Origin: Methanomassiliicoccales archaeon PtaB.Bin134
GTDB taxonomy: Archaea > Thermoplasmatota > Thermoplasmata > Methanomassiliicoccales > UBA472
Assembly: GCA_002067045.1 (NCBI GenBank)
Contig: MVPZ01000068.1
Location: 1 to 46,869, forward strand
Length of the DNA: 46,869 bases
Direction: 5' to 3'
Part shown: piece by piece, positions 1 through 8,343 of the stretch
Numbering within the stretch: the stretch's first letter is position 1
How the letters are laid out: the number at the start of each line of letters is the position of its first letter
Program-made: the position numbers and the translations under genes
Notes under the pieces: generated by a model
Told to the model about the DNA's origin: nothing
What the model saw: only the letters and a program-made list of their open reading frames with translations
Database searches by the model: none

Positions 1-177
1 GATCGCAGCACACAACATTCGGATGCTGGCTTGGATGAACTTCAATTCAGCGAACTAGTTTAGCGTCAGAACCAATCATGATTGAGGCGTTCTCATTTTG
101 TAATAGTTCGTTGATCGATTCAAAAGACGATTTTTCCTAACAGCACCTCATTTTCACTGACCTCCCCCTATCAGTCC

Positions 178-184
178 TTTATAT
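178..184 (+). promoter_or_regulatory. TATA box of the RecA-like/polB cassette
   Basis: The sequence TTTATAT lies about 30 nt upstream of the ATG at 214, the spacing expected for a nearly leaderless archaeal transcript. Positions 1-170 contain no gene that I recognise. Confidence 0.5.
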
Positions 185-213
185 CCTCAAGGCGAAGTTG
201 GTATGGTGAGCAG

Positions 214-951
214 ATGTACCGCCCCATGCCTGATACAGTGACCGAACCGCTGGTCCATGAGTTCCGTTCCGATGCGGATGGAATGCTGGCCACCACCGCC
301 ATACCCCCGGTGGACGAGCTGCTAGGGGGGTTCGAGGCGGGCACCGTCACCACCATCGACAGCTCGGACAGGATGCTGTTCACCCTGGTCAACATGCTCA
401 GCGTGAACTTCGTGCGCGAATGGCATCGCGACGTGATCTGGGTGGACGGCGGGAATTCCGTTAATCCATACGACCTTACGTACGTCTGCAAGCGTTTCCG
501 GCTACGGCCGGAGGAGGTGCTGAACAGCATCAATGTGTCCCGTGCCTTCACCGCCTACCAGATGTCCACTCTGATCGAGGAGTCGCTCGAGGAAGAGCTC
601 TGCCGTAACAATGGCGGCATGGTGGTGGTGTCCTGCTACCCGGACCTCTTCCAGGACGCGGACATGGACTGGGAGGAGTCGTTGAAGCTTATGGAGAGGG
701 GGATGGGCAAGCTGCGTTCCCTCACCGCCAAGCACCGCACCGTGACCGTGGTGACCAACTACGGCCTGGCGAAGCTGATGTACCGCAAGGGGCTGCGCCC
801 GCTGTTCTACGAGAGCGTGGACAGGGTGGTGAGCATAGAGCACCGTTCCGGCCACGTGCGCATCTCCCTGCCTCGGGAAGAGAGGGAGATATTGTACAGG
901 CCGGTGCCACCGAACCAGACCACCTTGGACGAGTACCGGAGGCGGTTCTGA
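214..951 (+). CDS. RecA/RadA-superfamily protein with degenerate P-loop, PolB-associated
   Basis: This 245-residue protein has the layout of a RecA-fold core: a conserved PPVDELLGGFEAG entry near residues 31-43, where RadA/KaiC proteins carry the Walker A loop. Here the loop reads GTVTTIDSSDRM and has no GK[ST]. A Walker B-like hydrophobic strand ending in WVDGG follows near residue 75, and a second strand (GGMVVVSCYPD) comes later. It is therefore probably a non-catalytic RecA paralogue, comparable in idea to ImuA in bacterial mutasomes. It is the first gene of a cassette, sharing one base with the next start (TGATG), and the polymerase gene follows. I infer a role in recruiting or regulating the polymerase. 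An alternative start is the Met at residue 5. Confidence 0.7.
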   Translation: MYRPMPDTVTEPLVHEFRSDADGMLATTAIPPVDELLGGFEAGTVTTIDSSDRMLFTLVNMLSVNFVREWHRDVIWVDGGNSVNPYDLTYVCKRFRLRPEEVLNSINVSRAFTAYQMSTLIEESLEEELCRNNGGMVVVSCYPDLFQDADMDWEESLKLMERGMGKLRSLTAKHRTVTVVTNYGLAKLMYRKGLRPLFYESVDRVVSIEHRSGHVRISLPREEREILYRPVPPNQTTLDEYRRRF

Positions 952-1190
952 TGGGGCGTACCGTTCCAACGTACCGCATGGCCTCGGAATCGATATTCCA
1001 GAGATGGAACGATTTTCGGCGCGCCCTTCCGCAGGAGGACCGCGACGCCTTCGACCGCCTTTCGGACAAGGTCCGGCTGCACTCCTCCGCCTGCAGCGTA
1101 GCGGCCTTCCTGGACCCCCTGGAGGGCGCCCTCCTCTCCATACTCCTGGAGCAGGAGAAGGAGCTGGATCGCCTGCGCAAGAAGGCCTGA
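951..1190 (+). CDS. Small conserved-looking protein in polB cassette
   Basis: This 79-residue, charged, predicted helical protein has no motif I recognise. Its C-terminus is Lys/Glu/Arg-rich (EKELDRLRKKA) and may form a short coiled coil. Its ATG overlaps the TGA of the RecA-like gene by one base, and the polymerase ATG follows its stop by 4 nt, so all three are almost certainly co-transcribed and co-translated. By position it is a candidate third subunit or adaptor. Function unknown. Confidence 0.6.
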   Translation: MGRTVPTYRMASESIFQRWNDFRRALPQEDRDAFDRLSDKVRLHSSACSVAAFLDPLEGALLSILLEQEKELDRLRKKA

Positions 1191-1194
1191 TCGA

Positions 1195-3351
1195 ATGCGC
1201 GGATGGATCCTGGACTGCTATGCGGACGAGGTCAACAACGAGATGGTCACCTGGTTCAAGACCTCCGCAGGCGTGGAGCGCATCGCCGATCGCGAGTACC
1301 GGCCGAGCTTTTATGTAAAGCCATCCGCGGAACGGAAGCAGGCACTGCTGCTGGGCCTAAAGGAAGCTGGCATTGAGCACCGTTGGGAGGGACACCGCAC
1401 CTGGCTCACGGGACCCCGGGAGGACGTACTCAGGGTCACCCCTAGGGGATACCGCAATCTGATGCCTTTGGCCAAGACCATCGACAAGTGGGGATGCCAC
1501 CGGGACCATACGCTGTTCAACGTCGATACGCGCATGGACACCCGCTACTTCCTGCACCGCAAGGTCTTCCCGATGGGGCTCATGGATGTGGAGGGCTGGA
1601 AGAACCTGGACACCCCCTTCCGCCTGGACTACCCGATGCCCGAGCTGCGCACCTGCGAGCTGACGCTGGAGACCTCCGCCCGCCGCGGAATGCCGACCAT
1701 GGACGACCGCCTGAAGCGGGCCACCCTGGACGATATGGTAATGGAGGGCAAGGAAGCGGACATCCTGGAGGCCATCCAGGAGGCGCTGCGGGAGCGGGAC
1801 CCCGACGTGCTCATAACCGACGGGGGGGACAGCTTCCACCTGCCGTTCCTGGAGAGGTGCGCCGAGCGGAACGAGATGGAACTGGAGTTGGGAAGGGAGG
1901 GGGGAAAGCGCCGCGGGAAGGGCAAGAGCTACTTCACTTACGGACGGATCCTCTACAAACCACCCGCGTACAAACTGCGCGGGCGCATCCATTTGGACAA
2001 GGGTTCATCGTTCATATTCCAGGAGGGGGGGATGGCCGGGCTCATCGACCTCTGCCGCCTTTCCCGAATATCATTGCAGGACATGGCCCGCATGTCCCCC
2101 GGGAGCGCCATAAGCGCTATGCAGGTGAACGAGGCATCGAAGATGGGCTCCCTGGTCATGTGGAAGAAGAATTTGCCCGAAGATTTCAAGACCGCCGCCG
2201 AGCTGGTGGCCTGCGACCGCGGCGGGCTCATTTACGAACCGAAGGTCGGACTGCACGAGCGCATCCAGGAGGTGGACTTCACCTCCCTGTACCCCAGCAT
2301 CATGGTCCGCCATAACATATCGCCGGAGACCCTGAACTGCGACTGCTGCCCGGACAGCGGAGAACCCGTTCCCGGACTGGGCTACTGGACCTGCACCAAG
2401 CGCAGGGGGCTGCTGGGAAGAGTGCTGGAACCGATCGTGCGCCGGAGGATATCGCTCAAGCGACTGAAGAACGAGGGCGGACGGCGGAGCGCCATCTACG
2501 ACCAGCAGGCCAAGGTGCTCAAGTGGGTGCTGGTGACCTGCTTCGGCTATACGGGATATCGCAACGCCCGCTTCGGCCGCATCGAGTGCCACGAATCGAT
2601 CACCGCTCACGGGCGGGAGATATTGCTCAAAGCTGCCGACGTCGCCGAGCACCGCGGATTCCGCGTACTGCATGGGATAGTGGACTCGTTATGGCTGGAA
2701 GGGAACGGGGATATCGAGGCCTACTGCCGGGAGATAGGGCAGCGCATGGGCATACCGCTGGTCTGGGACGGGGAGTACAAGTGGATAGTGTTCCTGCCGA
2801 ATTTGACCAATGGCGCCGGGGCGCTGAACCGTTACTACGGCGCCTTCCAGGACGGGGAGCTGAAGGTGCGTGGCATCGCTCTGCGCAGAAGGGACACCTG
2901 CACCCTGGCCAGGGAATTACAGCAGGGCATGCTGGACCGCTTGGTCCTGGGAGAGGACGTCGAGGGCTTCCGGCATCGCATCCCTGAAGCGCTGGATGTC
3001 CTGGACTTGTTCATACGGAGGTTGAGGGACATGGAGACGCCGCTGGAGAAGCTGGTGCTCTCCAGGCGCATCAGCCGGGAGCTGAACGAGTACCGGCAGA
3101 GGAACGATCAGTTCCGTGCGCTGAGCCAGCTGGAGGACCAGGGCTTCCGTACACCCCCGGGTGAGGCGGTGGAGTTCATCATGACCCCCGGGAAGGAGGT
3201 CAAGGTGGCCCAGTTCTTGGACGGTGGAGAGGAGTACGACGTCGGACGGTACGAGGAGCTGCTGTTTCGGGCGGCGGGCGAACTGCTCTCGCCCTTCGAG
3301 CTCGGCCAGGACCGCCTGCGGGACTTCTACCGCAGGAACGGGGCGAAGTAG
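1195..3351 (+). CDS. Divergent family B DNA polymerase (PolB2/Dpo2-like)
   Basis: The 718-residue protein has family B motif A, VDFTSLYPSI, with the metal-binding Asp at 361. A motif B-like segment (KWVLVTCFGYTGY) retains the Lys and the GY. Motif C reads HGIVDSLW (493-500) instead of YGDTDS: the first Asp is Ile495 and the second is kept as Asp497. The exonuclease region is recognisable but broken. Exo I is LTLET (Thr157 at the Asp site), Exo II is GGDSFHLPFL (His215 at the Asp site), and no Exo III YxxxD is visible. A Cys-rich patch (CDCCPDSGE...C) sits in the palm-fingers region. These traits fit archaeal PolB2, reported in crenarchaea to act in damage tolerance. It ends in tandem TAG stops and overlaps the convergent membrane gene by 25 bp. 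A damage-tolerance role here is inferred. Confidence 0.85.
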   Translation: MRGWILDCYADEVNNEMVTWFKTSAGVERIADREYRPSFYVKPSAERKQALLLGLKEAGIEHRWEGHRTWLTGPREDVLRVTPRGYRNLMPLAKTIDKWGCHRDHTLFNVDTRMDTRYFLHRKVFPMGLMDVEGWKNLDTPFRLDYPMPELRTCELTLETSARRGMPTMDDRLKRATLDDMVMEGKEADILEAIQEALRERDPDVLITDGGDSFHLPFLERCAERNEMELELGREGGKRRGKGKSYFTYGRILYKPPAYKLRGRIHLDKGSSFIFQEGGMAGLIDLCRLSRISLQDMARMSPGSAISAMQVNEASKMGSLVMWKKNLPEDFKTAAELVACDRGGLIYEPKVGLHERIQEVDFTSLYPSIMVRHNISPETLNCDCCPDSGEPVPGLGYWTCTKRRGLLGRVLEPIVRRRISLKRLKNEGGRRSAIYDQQAKVLKWVLVTCFGYTGYRNARFGRIECHESITAHGREILLKAADVAEHRGFRVLHGIVDSLWLEGNGDIEAYCREIGQRMGIPLVWDGEYKWIVFLPNLTNGAGALNRYYGAFQDGELKVRGIALRRRDTCTLARELQQGMLDRLVLGEDVEGFRHRIPEALDVLDLFIRRLRDMETPLEKLVLSRRISRELNEYRQRNDQFRALSQLEDQGFRTPPGEAVEFIMTPGKEVKVAQFLDGGEEYDVGRYEELLFRAAGELLSPFELGQDRLRDFYRRNGAK

Positions 3352-4859
3352 TAGAGAAGGATGGGCAGCAGGAGGCATCCCGTCAGGTGCACCCTGCTTA
3401 CGCCCACCTTCCCGGGCAGCATGCCCAGAAGGGTGGAGAGGAACAACAGGAGCAAACCAGTGGGGCCGGCCAGCAGGAAGGAAAGCAGCACCATGCCCAG
3501 CAGAGCCGCCCGGTTCAGCCCGGTGAGGTCCCGGCCCTGGGCCTTGAGGAGCAGCCTGCCGCCCAGCCTCATGGTCAGCAGGTAGGAGAGAAGAGAGGAT
3601 AGCAGAATGCATATGAGCAGGGAGGGCAGGTCGTCCACGCCTATGGACGGCAGGGCCGACTGCATTGCCAGCAGTGTGCCGCTGCGCCCCTTGCCCAGCA
3701 GGAGGAGAGTGCCCAGACCCAGCACCGCCGCCCCGGTGCCCACCGCGGAGACGGTGGCGATGAACTCCCGGGGCCCGGTGCGGGCGCGGGGGAGCATGGT
3801 GGTCAGCACCGCTCCGGCGGTGGCGGTGACCCCTGGAAGCCAACCCACCAGCCCGCCCATCAGCGAGCCGCGCAGCGCTCCGCTCACTGAGGGCGGTTCT
3901 CCCGCCTCCGCGTCCTGCGGGGGCATGCGGCCGCGCGAGGAGCCGATGAGCAGCGGCAATCCGAACAGCCCGGTGAACAGGGGCATGAGCATGTTGCCCT
4001 CCAGGCCCTTCCAGAGGTCGCCCCCGGGGACCAGTCCGTCCATGGCCATGATGCCCAGCGCCCCGGATAGGAGGAAGAGGAGTGCTGCCCACCCCATGAC
4101 CGGCGGACGGTCCCTGCGCACCACCCAGACGCCCATGAGCAGCATGTTGCCCCCCTCCAGCCCCCGCCCCCTCACCGGGAAGGTCTGCGTCGGAGTGCTG
4201 ACCGCCCATCCCCAGCGCCTCCTGCCCACCGTCCCGATCACCCGGGCGGAATCGCCGTGCACCGGCACGTGCCTCTTCAGGGAGATGGCGTTGCTCGGAG
4301 TCGCCGAACCGCCGCGCAGGTCCAGAATGGCCACGGGGTCGGCCTTTCCGCTCTCCGCCCAGAGCAGCAGGAACGGTATGAGGATCAGCAGATAAGGGAT
4401 GAAGGGGGAGAGGGAATCGAGGGCGCCGGAAAGATGAATGTGAAGCAGCGGCAGGGGCAGCAGCAAGAGCATCCCTACAGTGGCCCCTACCAGACTGCCC
4501 TGGGCCGCGGCCTGCAGGGCGTTCATTCCCTTTCCCTCCAGCAACAGCCGGTGCGAGGGGAGAACTGACAGGCATTCCGTCTCATCCGGCACGCCCATGA
4601 TCAGCGACGGTATGTAGTCCAGGAAGGAATGGCAGATGGCCGCAGAAAGAATGGCGCAGGCCAGGAGCAGGGCCGGGGGCAGGGCGCATCCGGTGGATGC
4701 GCAGATCGCCTCCATCGGCGGAGAGAGCAAGGGGATGGAGAGCACCAGCAGCGCGGCCAGAGTGTTGACGTGTATGCCCGGGGCGAGCCCAGACAGCGTT
4801 CCCAGCCCCATGCCCAGCAGGGTGAAGTAGATGACCATCAGGAGGTCCGCGCCGAGCAT
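3327..4859 (-). CDS. TctA-like (DUF112/COG1784-type) polytopic membrane protein
   Basis: This 510-residue, highly hydrophobic protein has roughly 10-12 predicted membrane segments. The N-terminal half carries the Gly/Pro-rich pattern SGLAPGIHVNT and the second half repeats it as VGWLPGVTATAG, the internal duplication typical of TctA/DUF112 permeases. A soluble stretch near residues 190-235 (AILDLRGG...HVPVHGDSARVIGTV) looks like a small beta-barrel insertion between the halves. No TctB or TctC partner is nearby, so tricarboxylate transport cannot be claimed; archaeal members of this family are largely uncharacterised. The gene is convergent with, and overlaps, the polymerase gene. Confidence 0.75.
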   Translation of the reverse strand: MLGADLLMVIYFTLLGMGLGTLSGLAPGIHVNTLAALLVLSIPLLSPPMEAICASTGCALPPALLLACAILSAAICHSFLDYIPSLIMGVPDETECLSVLPSHRLLLEGKGMNALQAAAQGSLVGATVGMLLLLPLPLLHIHLSGALDSLSPFIPYLLILIPFLLLWAESGKADPVAILDLRGGSATPSNAISLKRHVPVHGDSARVIGTVGRRRWGWAVSTPTQTFPVRGRGLEGGNMLLMGVWVVRRDRPPVMGWAALLFLLSGALGIMAMDGLVPGGDLWKGLEGNMLMPLFTGLFGLPLLIGSSRGRMPPQDAEAGEPPSVSGALRGSLMGGLVGWLPGVTATAGAVLTTMLPRARTGPREFIATVSAVGTGAAVLGLGTLLLLGKGRSGTLLAMQSALPSIGVDDLPSLLICILLSSLLSYLLTMRLGGRLLLKAQGRDLTGLNRAALLGMVLLSFLLAGPTGLLLLFLSTLLGMLPGKVGVSRVHLTGCLLLPILLYYFAPFLR

Positions 4860-4955
4860 GAATTATGAATGCAGGGGAGTGGCAATACGGATAGGGCTGC
4901 AGTCACGCTATCAATCGTTTTTCCTTAATATTCGAACGACTATTGATGGCCGTCC

Positions 4956-5864
4956 ATGCCAGCCATCAAGGCGCAAGCACTGACCAAGGTCTTCGGGGAG
5001 TTCAAGGCAGTGGACGCCATTGACTTCCAGATCGAGGAGGGGGAGTGCTTCGGCTTCCTTGGCCCGAACGGCGCAGGAAAGAGCACCACCATGCGCATGA
5101 TACACTGCGCCAGCCCGGTGACCTCTGGGAAGCTGGAGGTGTTGGGCATGGATGTCGAAGGAAGCTCCAGGGAGATCAAGGCCGCCATTGGCGTCGCCCC
5201 GCAGGAGAACAACCTGGACCCTGATTTCACTGTGCGCCGGAACCTCACCGTGTACGGGCGCTACTTCGGCCTGCCCAATAAGCTGCTGGAGGAGCGCGCC
5301 GACCGATTGCTGGAGTTCATGCAGCTCTCCGAGAAGAGGGACGAGATGATCCAGGAGATCTCCGGGGGCATGAAGCGCCGCCTAATCATCGCCAGGGCCA
5401 TGATGAACGACCCCCGATTGCTCATCCTGGACGAGCCGACGACGGGACTTGATCCCCAGGCCCGCCACCTCATATGGGAGAAGGTTCGCGAGCTCAAGCG
5501 CAAGAAGGTCACGGTCATCCTGACCACGCACTACATGGACGAGGCGGAGCGGCTGTGCGACCGGCTGGTGATCATGGACCACGGGAAGATAATCCTGGAG
5601 GGCAGGCCTAGGGAACTAATAGAACAGGTCATCGGCACCGATGTCATGGAGATCGACGTGCCCACGGACGACATGGAGTCGTATGTCAAGGAGCGGGGAT
5701 GGAAGTACGAGCGGACCATCGATCGTCTGCTCGTTTATACCAAGGAGGGCCAGAGGGTGGCCGCGGAGCTCAAGGAGCACTTCTCCATGAGCTACTATCT
5801 CATCAGGAACGCCACGCTGGAGGACGTCTTCCTCCGCACCACCGGGAGGGCGCTGGTGGAATGA
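4956..5864 (+). CDS. ABC transporter ATP-binding protein (ABC-2 export type)
   Basis: A 302-residue ABC ATPase with Walker A GPNGAGKST (36-44), Q-loop APQEN (81-85), signature ISGGMKRR (135-142) and Walker B LLILDEPTTGLD (155-166), then an H-loop in TTHYMDE. The roughly 80-residue C-terminal extension is like that of DrrA/NodI-type exporters. A TTAATATT element at 4925-4932 lies about 25-30 nt upstream of the ATG, suggesting a leaderless start. Its stop overlaps the permease start (ATGA at 5861-5864). The substrate is unknown; drug, lipid or polysaccharide export are typical of the family. Confidence 0.9.
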   Translation: MPAIKAQALTKVFGEFKAVDAIDFQIEEGECFGFLGPNGAGKSTTMRMIHCASPVTSGKLEVLGMDVEGSSREIKAAIGVAPQENNLDPDFTVRRNLTVYGRYFGLPNKLLEERADRLLEFMQLSEKRDEMIQEISGGMKRRLIIARAMMNDPRLLILDEPTTGLDPQARHLIWEKVRELKRKKVTVILTTHYMDEAERLCDRLVIMDHGKIILEGRPRELIEQVIGTDVMEIDVPTDDMESYVKERGWKYERTIDRLLVYTKEGQRVAAELKEHFSMSYYLIRNATLEDVFLRTTGRALVE

Positions 5865-6649
5865 GCCTGATCTCCAACATATCCTGGCGCTCCATCGCCC
5901 TGTGGAAGCGCAACCGGGACGTCTTCCTTACCACCTGGAAGACCAACTTCGTCCCCCCGTTCCTGGAGCCGATACTGTACCTCCTGGCCATGGGATTGGG
6001 CTTCGGCGCCCTCATCCCGGAGGACATCGTGTACCGGGGTATGAGCGTGGAGTACATCAAGTTCCTGGCCCCGGGGCTCATCGCCATCAGCGTGATGTAC
6101 GGGGCCTTCTTCGAGTGCACCTACAGCTCCTTCGTGCGCATGTACTACCAGAAGACCTTCGACGCCATCATGGCCACCCCCCTCTCCCTGGAGGACATCA
6201 TAGCCGGGGAGATCCTTTGGGGGGCGACCAAGAGCTTCATCAACGCAACGATAGTGCTGGCGGTGGTCGCGGTCCTGGGGTACGCGGAGCTTCCTTTGCT
6301 GCTGATCATCCCGGCGATAGCCTTCCTGGGCGGGCTGATGTTCGCCTCACTGGCCATGCTATTCACCGCCCTGGTGCCCAACATGGACTCCTTCAACTAC
6401 CCCTTCTTCCTGTTCATCACGCCCATGTTCCTGTTCAGCGGCACCTTCTTCCCGCTCAGCGTGCTGCCGGTGTGGGGTCAGCAGCTGGCGCTGGCCCTTC
6501 CGCTCACGCACATATCCAACATGGTCCGGGACCTGTCGTACAGCATGGCCACCATGGACGTGGCATTGGGATTCGTTTACCTGGCGGCATTGACCGCGCT
6601 GTGCTTCCTGGCCTCGGTGTTCCTGATGAAGAGGCGCCTGGTCAAGTGA
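5861..6649 (+). CDS. ABC-2 type transporter permease
   Basis: A 262-residue membrane protein with about six hydrophobic segments and the ABC-2 (DrrB/NodJ) pattern: an amphipathic N-terminus (SWRSIALWKRNRDVF), an LEPILYLLAMGLGFG segment, and a C-terminal motif LFSGTFFPLSVLP before the last helices. The start is set by the ATGA overlap with the ATPase gene; the reading frame stays open further upstream, but that part only shadows the ATPase. It forms an exporter with the preceding protein. Its 3' end overlaps the convergent hpt gene by 8 bp. Confidence 0.9.
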   Translation: MSLISNISWRSIALWKRNRDVFLTTWKTNFVPPFLEPILYLLAMGLGFGALIPEDIVYRGMSVEYIKFLAPGLIAISVMYGAFFECTYSSFVRMYYQKTFDAIMATPLSLEDIIAGEILWGATKSFINATIVLAVVAVLGYAELPLLLIIPAIAFLGGLMFASLAMLFTALVPNMDSFNYPFFLFITPMFLFSGTFFPLSVLPVWGQQLALALPLTHISNMVRDLSYSMATMDVALGFVYLAALTALCFLASVFLMKRRLVK

Positions 6650-7199
6650 GCACACGGACCTTGCCGTCCCTCACTTCCACGCTCACCAGGGTGCGCACGC
6701 TCTGCCCCAGGTCCCGCTCCAGCTCCTCCAGCCGGTCGGTCTTCCTCACCACCACGATGATGTCCCGCACCTCCACGCCCATCTCCTGGAGGGCCTTCAC
6801 CACCGCCCGCAGCGTTCCTCCGGTGCTGACCACGTCATCCAGCAGCAGCACCCGGTCCCCCTTCTTCAGCCCGTTTATGTAGAGGTCCTTCTCCGAGTAC
6901 CCGGTGGTCTGGCGCACGCTGACCTCCCCGGGCAGCCCGTACCTGCGCTTGCGGACCACGTTGTAGGGTATGCCGGTCATCAGGGACAGCGACACGATGA
7001 GCGGAATGGCCATGGCCTCGGCTCCCACCAGGTAGTCCACGTCCATGTCCATCAGGTCGTAGATGCGGTTCAGGACCTCGTCCAGGACCGCGGGGTCCAT
7101 GGCCGGGATGCCGTCGGTGACAGGGTGCACGAAATACTGGTACTCGCCGAAGCGCACCACCTCGCTGCGCTCCAGGCTTTCCTTCAACCTTTCCAGCAT
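6642..7199 (-). CDS. hpt: Hypoxanthine/guanine phosphoribosyltransferase (archaeal Hpt)
   Basis: A 185-residue type I phosphoribosyltransferase. The N-terminal block YFVHPVTDGIP (22-32) is characteristic of archaeal Hpt, and the PRPP loop VLLLDDVVSTGGT lies at 117-129. It salvages hypoxanthine and guanine to IMP and GMP using PRPP. It is divergent from the Rieske gene; an inverted repeat at 7226-7242 lies over its likely promoter. The purine cluster continues with a second phosphoribosyltransferase and adenine deaminase, which supports the assignment. Confidence 0.88.
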   Translation of the reverse strand: MLERLKESLERSEVVRFGEYQYFVHPVTDGIPAMDPAVLDEVLNRIYDLMDMDVDYLVGAEAMAIPLIVSLSLMTGIPYNVVRKRRYGLPGEVSVRQTTGYSEKDLYINGLKKGDRVLLLDDVVSTGGTLRAVVKALQEMGVEVRDIIVVVRKTDRLEELERDLGQSVRTLVSVEVRDGKVRVLT

Positions 7200-7225
7200 G
7201 CTATCGGCTGCGGATATCCCTTACG

Positions 7226-7242
7226 CGCACATTAATTGTGCG
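7226..7242. promoter_or_regulatory. Inverted repeat between hpt and the Rieske gene
   Basis: CGCACA-TTAAT-TGTGCG is a 6-bp perfect inverted repeat with an AT centre. It lies about 27-43 nt upstream of the hpt ATG, where the TATA box of the minus-strand gene should be. This position suits a repressor operator, possibly responding to purines; the regulator is unknown. Confidence 0.45.
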
Positions 7243-7257
7243 TTCCCCTCGCATACA

Positions 7258-7264
7258 TTATATT
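7258..7264 (+). promoter_or_regulatory. TATA box of the Rieske gene
   Basis: TTATATT lies about 27 nt upstream of the ATG at 7288. This supports that start over in-frame codons further upstream, which would overlap hpt. Confidence 0.5.
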
Positions 7265-7287
7265 CCAGGGGCTCGCATCCCTGCGGC

Positions 7288-7590
7288 ATGCGGGTCTTGG
7301 CGGGCAAGGACAAGGACATCCAGGAAGGGCGTTTGAAGGGTGTCAAGGCCGACGGTCATTCCTTCGTCGTCGGCAGGTTCAAGGGGCAGCTGTACGCCAT
7401 GGACGGCAAGTGCTCGCACGCCGGCTTCGATCTCATGTACGGGAGCATCGTGGAGGGCGCGGTGGTCTGCCCCGCGCACGGCGCCAAGTTCGACCTGGCC
7501 ACCGGGCAGAAGATCTCGCACTCGGGAGCCAGGGACCTTAGGGTGTACATCGTCTCCCTGGAAGGCGACGACGTCTACATAGAGGTCTGA
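7288..7590 (+). CDS. Small Rieske [2Fe-2S] ferredoxin
   Basis: A 100-residue single-domain Rieske protein with both cluster motifs: CSH (Cys42, His44) and CPAH (Cys61, His64), in the contexts GKCSHAGFDL and CPAHGAKFDL. No oxygenase or reductase domain is attached, so it is a soluble electron carrier of the kind that serves a separate oxidoreductase. The start is supported by the TATA box about 27 nt upstream. It is monocistronic, convergent with the second phosphoribosyltransferase 2 nt away. The partner enzyme is not evident. Confidence 0.88.
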   Translation: MRVLAGKDKDIQEGRLKGVKADGHSFVVGRFKGQLYAMDGKCSHAGFDLMYGSIVEGAVVCPAHGAKFDLATGQKISHSGARDLRVYIVSLEGDDVYIEV

Positions 7591-7592
7591 GA

Positions 7593-8279
7593 TCACTTCG
7601 GCTTCAAGGCCTCGTCCCCATCGGCCCTGTGCCACTTGGCCCCCTTCTTCCTGATCTTGCCGGAGGCGGCCAGGTGCCTGATGGTGCGCCGGACCAGGTC
7701 CTCGGGCACATCTATCTGGAACTGCTCCCGGAACCCCTTCTGTATGCCCAGCACGGTCTGGGGCTGGTGCAGCGTCTTCGGCAGCAGGGTCCGGAGGTCC
7801 TCGTGAAGGTTCCAGGGGAAGATGAACCAGGTCCAGTCCTCCTCGGGGACCTCGACCTCGTAGTAGTCGGGCTCCTTCTTGGAGTGGGTGATGTGCAGAA
7901 GCGTGGCGGTCCGTACCTCCTTGGGGCCCATGTTCCTCAGGTGCATCTCGGCCAGCAGGAGGCTCTCCCCGGTGTCGGTGATGTCGTCCACGATGAGCAC
8001 CGATTCCCCGGCGATGCTGGCGTTCAGCTCCTGGGTCAGAAGCGCTTTCCCGTCGTGATTGGCGGTGATGCCCCAGTGCTCGGTCTTGACCGCGTAAAGC
8101 TTCTTGACCTGGAGGTGGTCGCATATCACCCGGGCGGGCACCCAGCCCCCGCGGGTGAGCCCGATCACCACGGTGGGCCGGAAGCCGTTGTCCGCGATGT
8201 CGTAGGCCACCGCCTCCGTCCATCTGGCGATCTCATCCCAGGTCAGTATCCGGCACTTGAAGCTCTCCACCTTTTCCAT
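7593..8279 (-). CDS. Phosphoribosyltransferase, xanthine/guanine type (COG2236-like)
   Basis: A 228-residue protein with a PRPP-binding loop VLIVDDITDTGESL (94-107) and a GLTRGGWVPAR substrate-side loop (40-50), as in Gpt-like enzymes. A C-terminal segment of about 45 residues (VPEDLVRRTIRHLAASGKIRK) looks like a small winged-helix or helical extension. It probably converts guanine and/or xanthine to nucleotides. I chose the Met at 8279 because a TATA-like element lies at 8331-8340; a longer frame from 8330 would start inside that promoter. It lies between the Rieske gene and adenine deaminase in the purine salvage cluster. Confidence 0.8.
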   Translation of the reverse strand: MEKVESFKCRILTWDEIARWTEAVAYDIADNGFRPTVVIGLTRGGWVPARVICDHLQVKKLYAVKTEHWGITANHDGKALLTQELNASIAGESVLIVDDITDTGESLLLAEMHLRNMGPKEVRTATLLHITHSKKEPDYYEVEVPEEDWTWFIFPWNLHEDLRTLLPKTLHQPQTVLGIQKGFREQFQIDVPEDLVRRTIRHLAASGKIRKKGAKWHRADGDEALKPK

Positions 8280-8330
8280 GATCGTCCCTCGGTCGGCGTT
8301 GCGACATCCCAGGACCGACCTGATGGGCAA

Positions 8331-8340
8331 TATATTTTTA
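8331..8340 (-). promoter_or_regulatory. TATA box of the second phosphoribosyltransferase gene
   Basis: Read on the minus strand this is TAAAAATATA, about 55 nt upstream of the ATG at 8279, implying a leader of about 30 nt. It lies directly after the stop of the adenine deaminase gene. Confidence 0.5.
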
Positions 8341-8343
8341 CTC

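Noticed and set aside
2917..4575. A 552-codon open frame on the minus strand
   Set aside because: It overlaps the polymerase and the TctA-like gene in a different frame, and its Gly/Pro/Arg/His-rich composition is typical of a shadow frame in GC-rich DNA.
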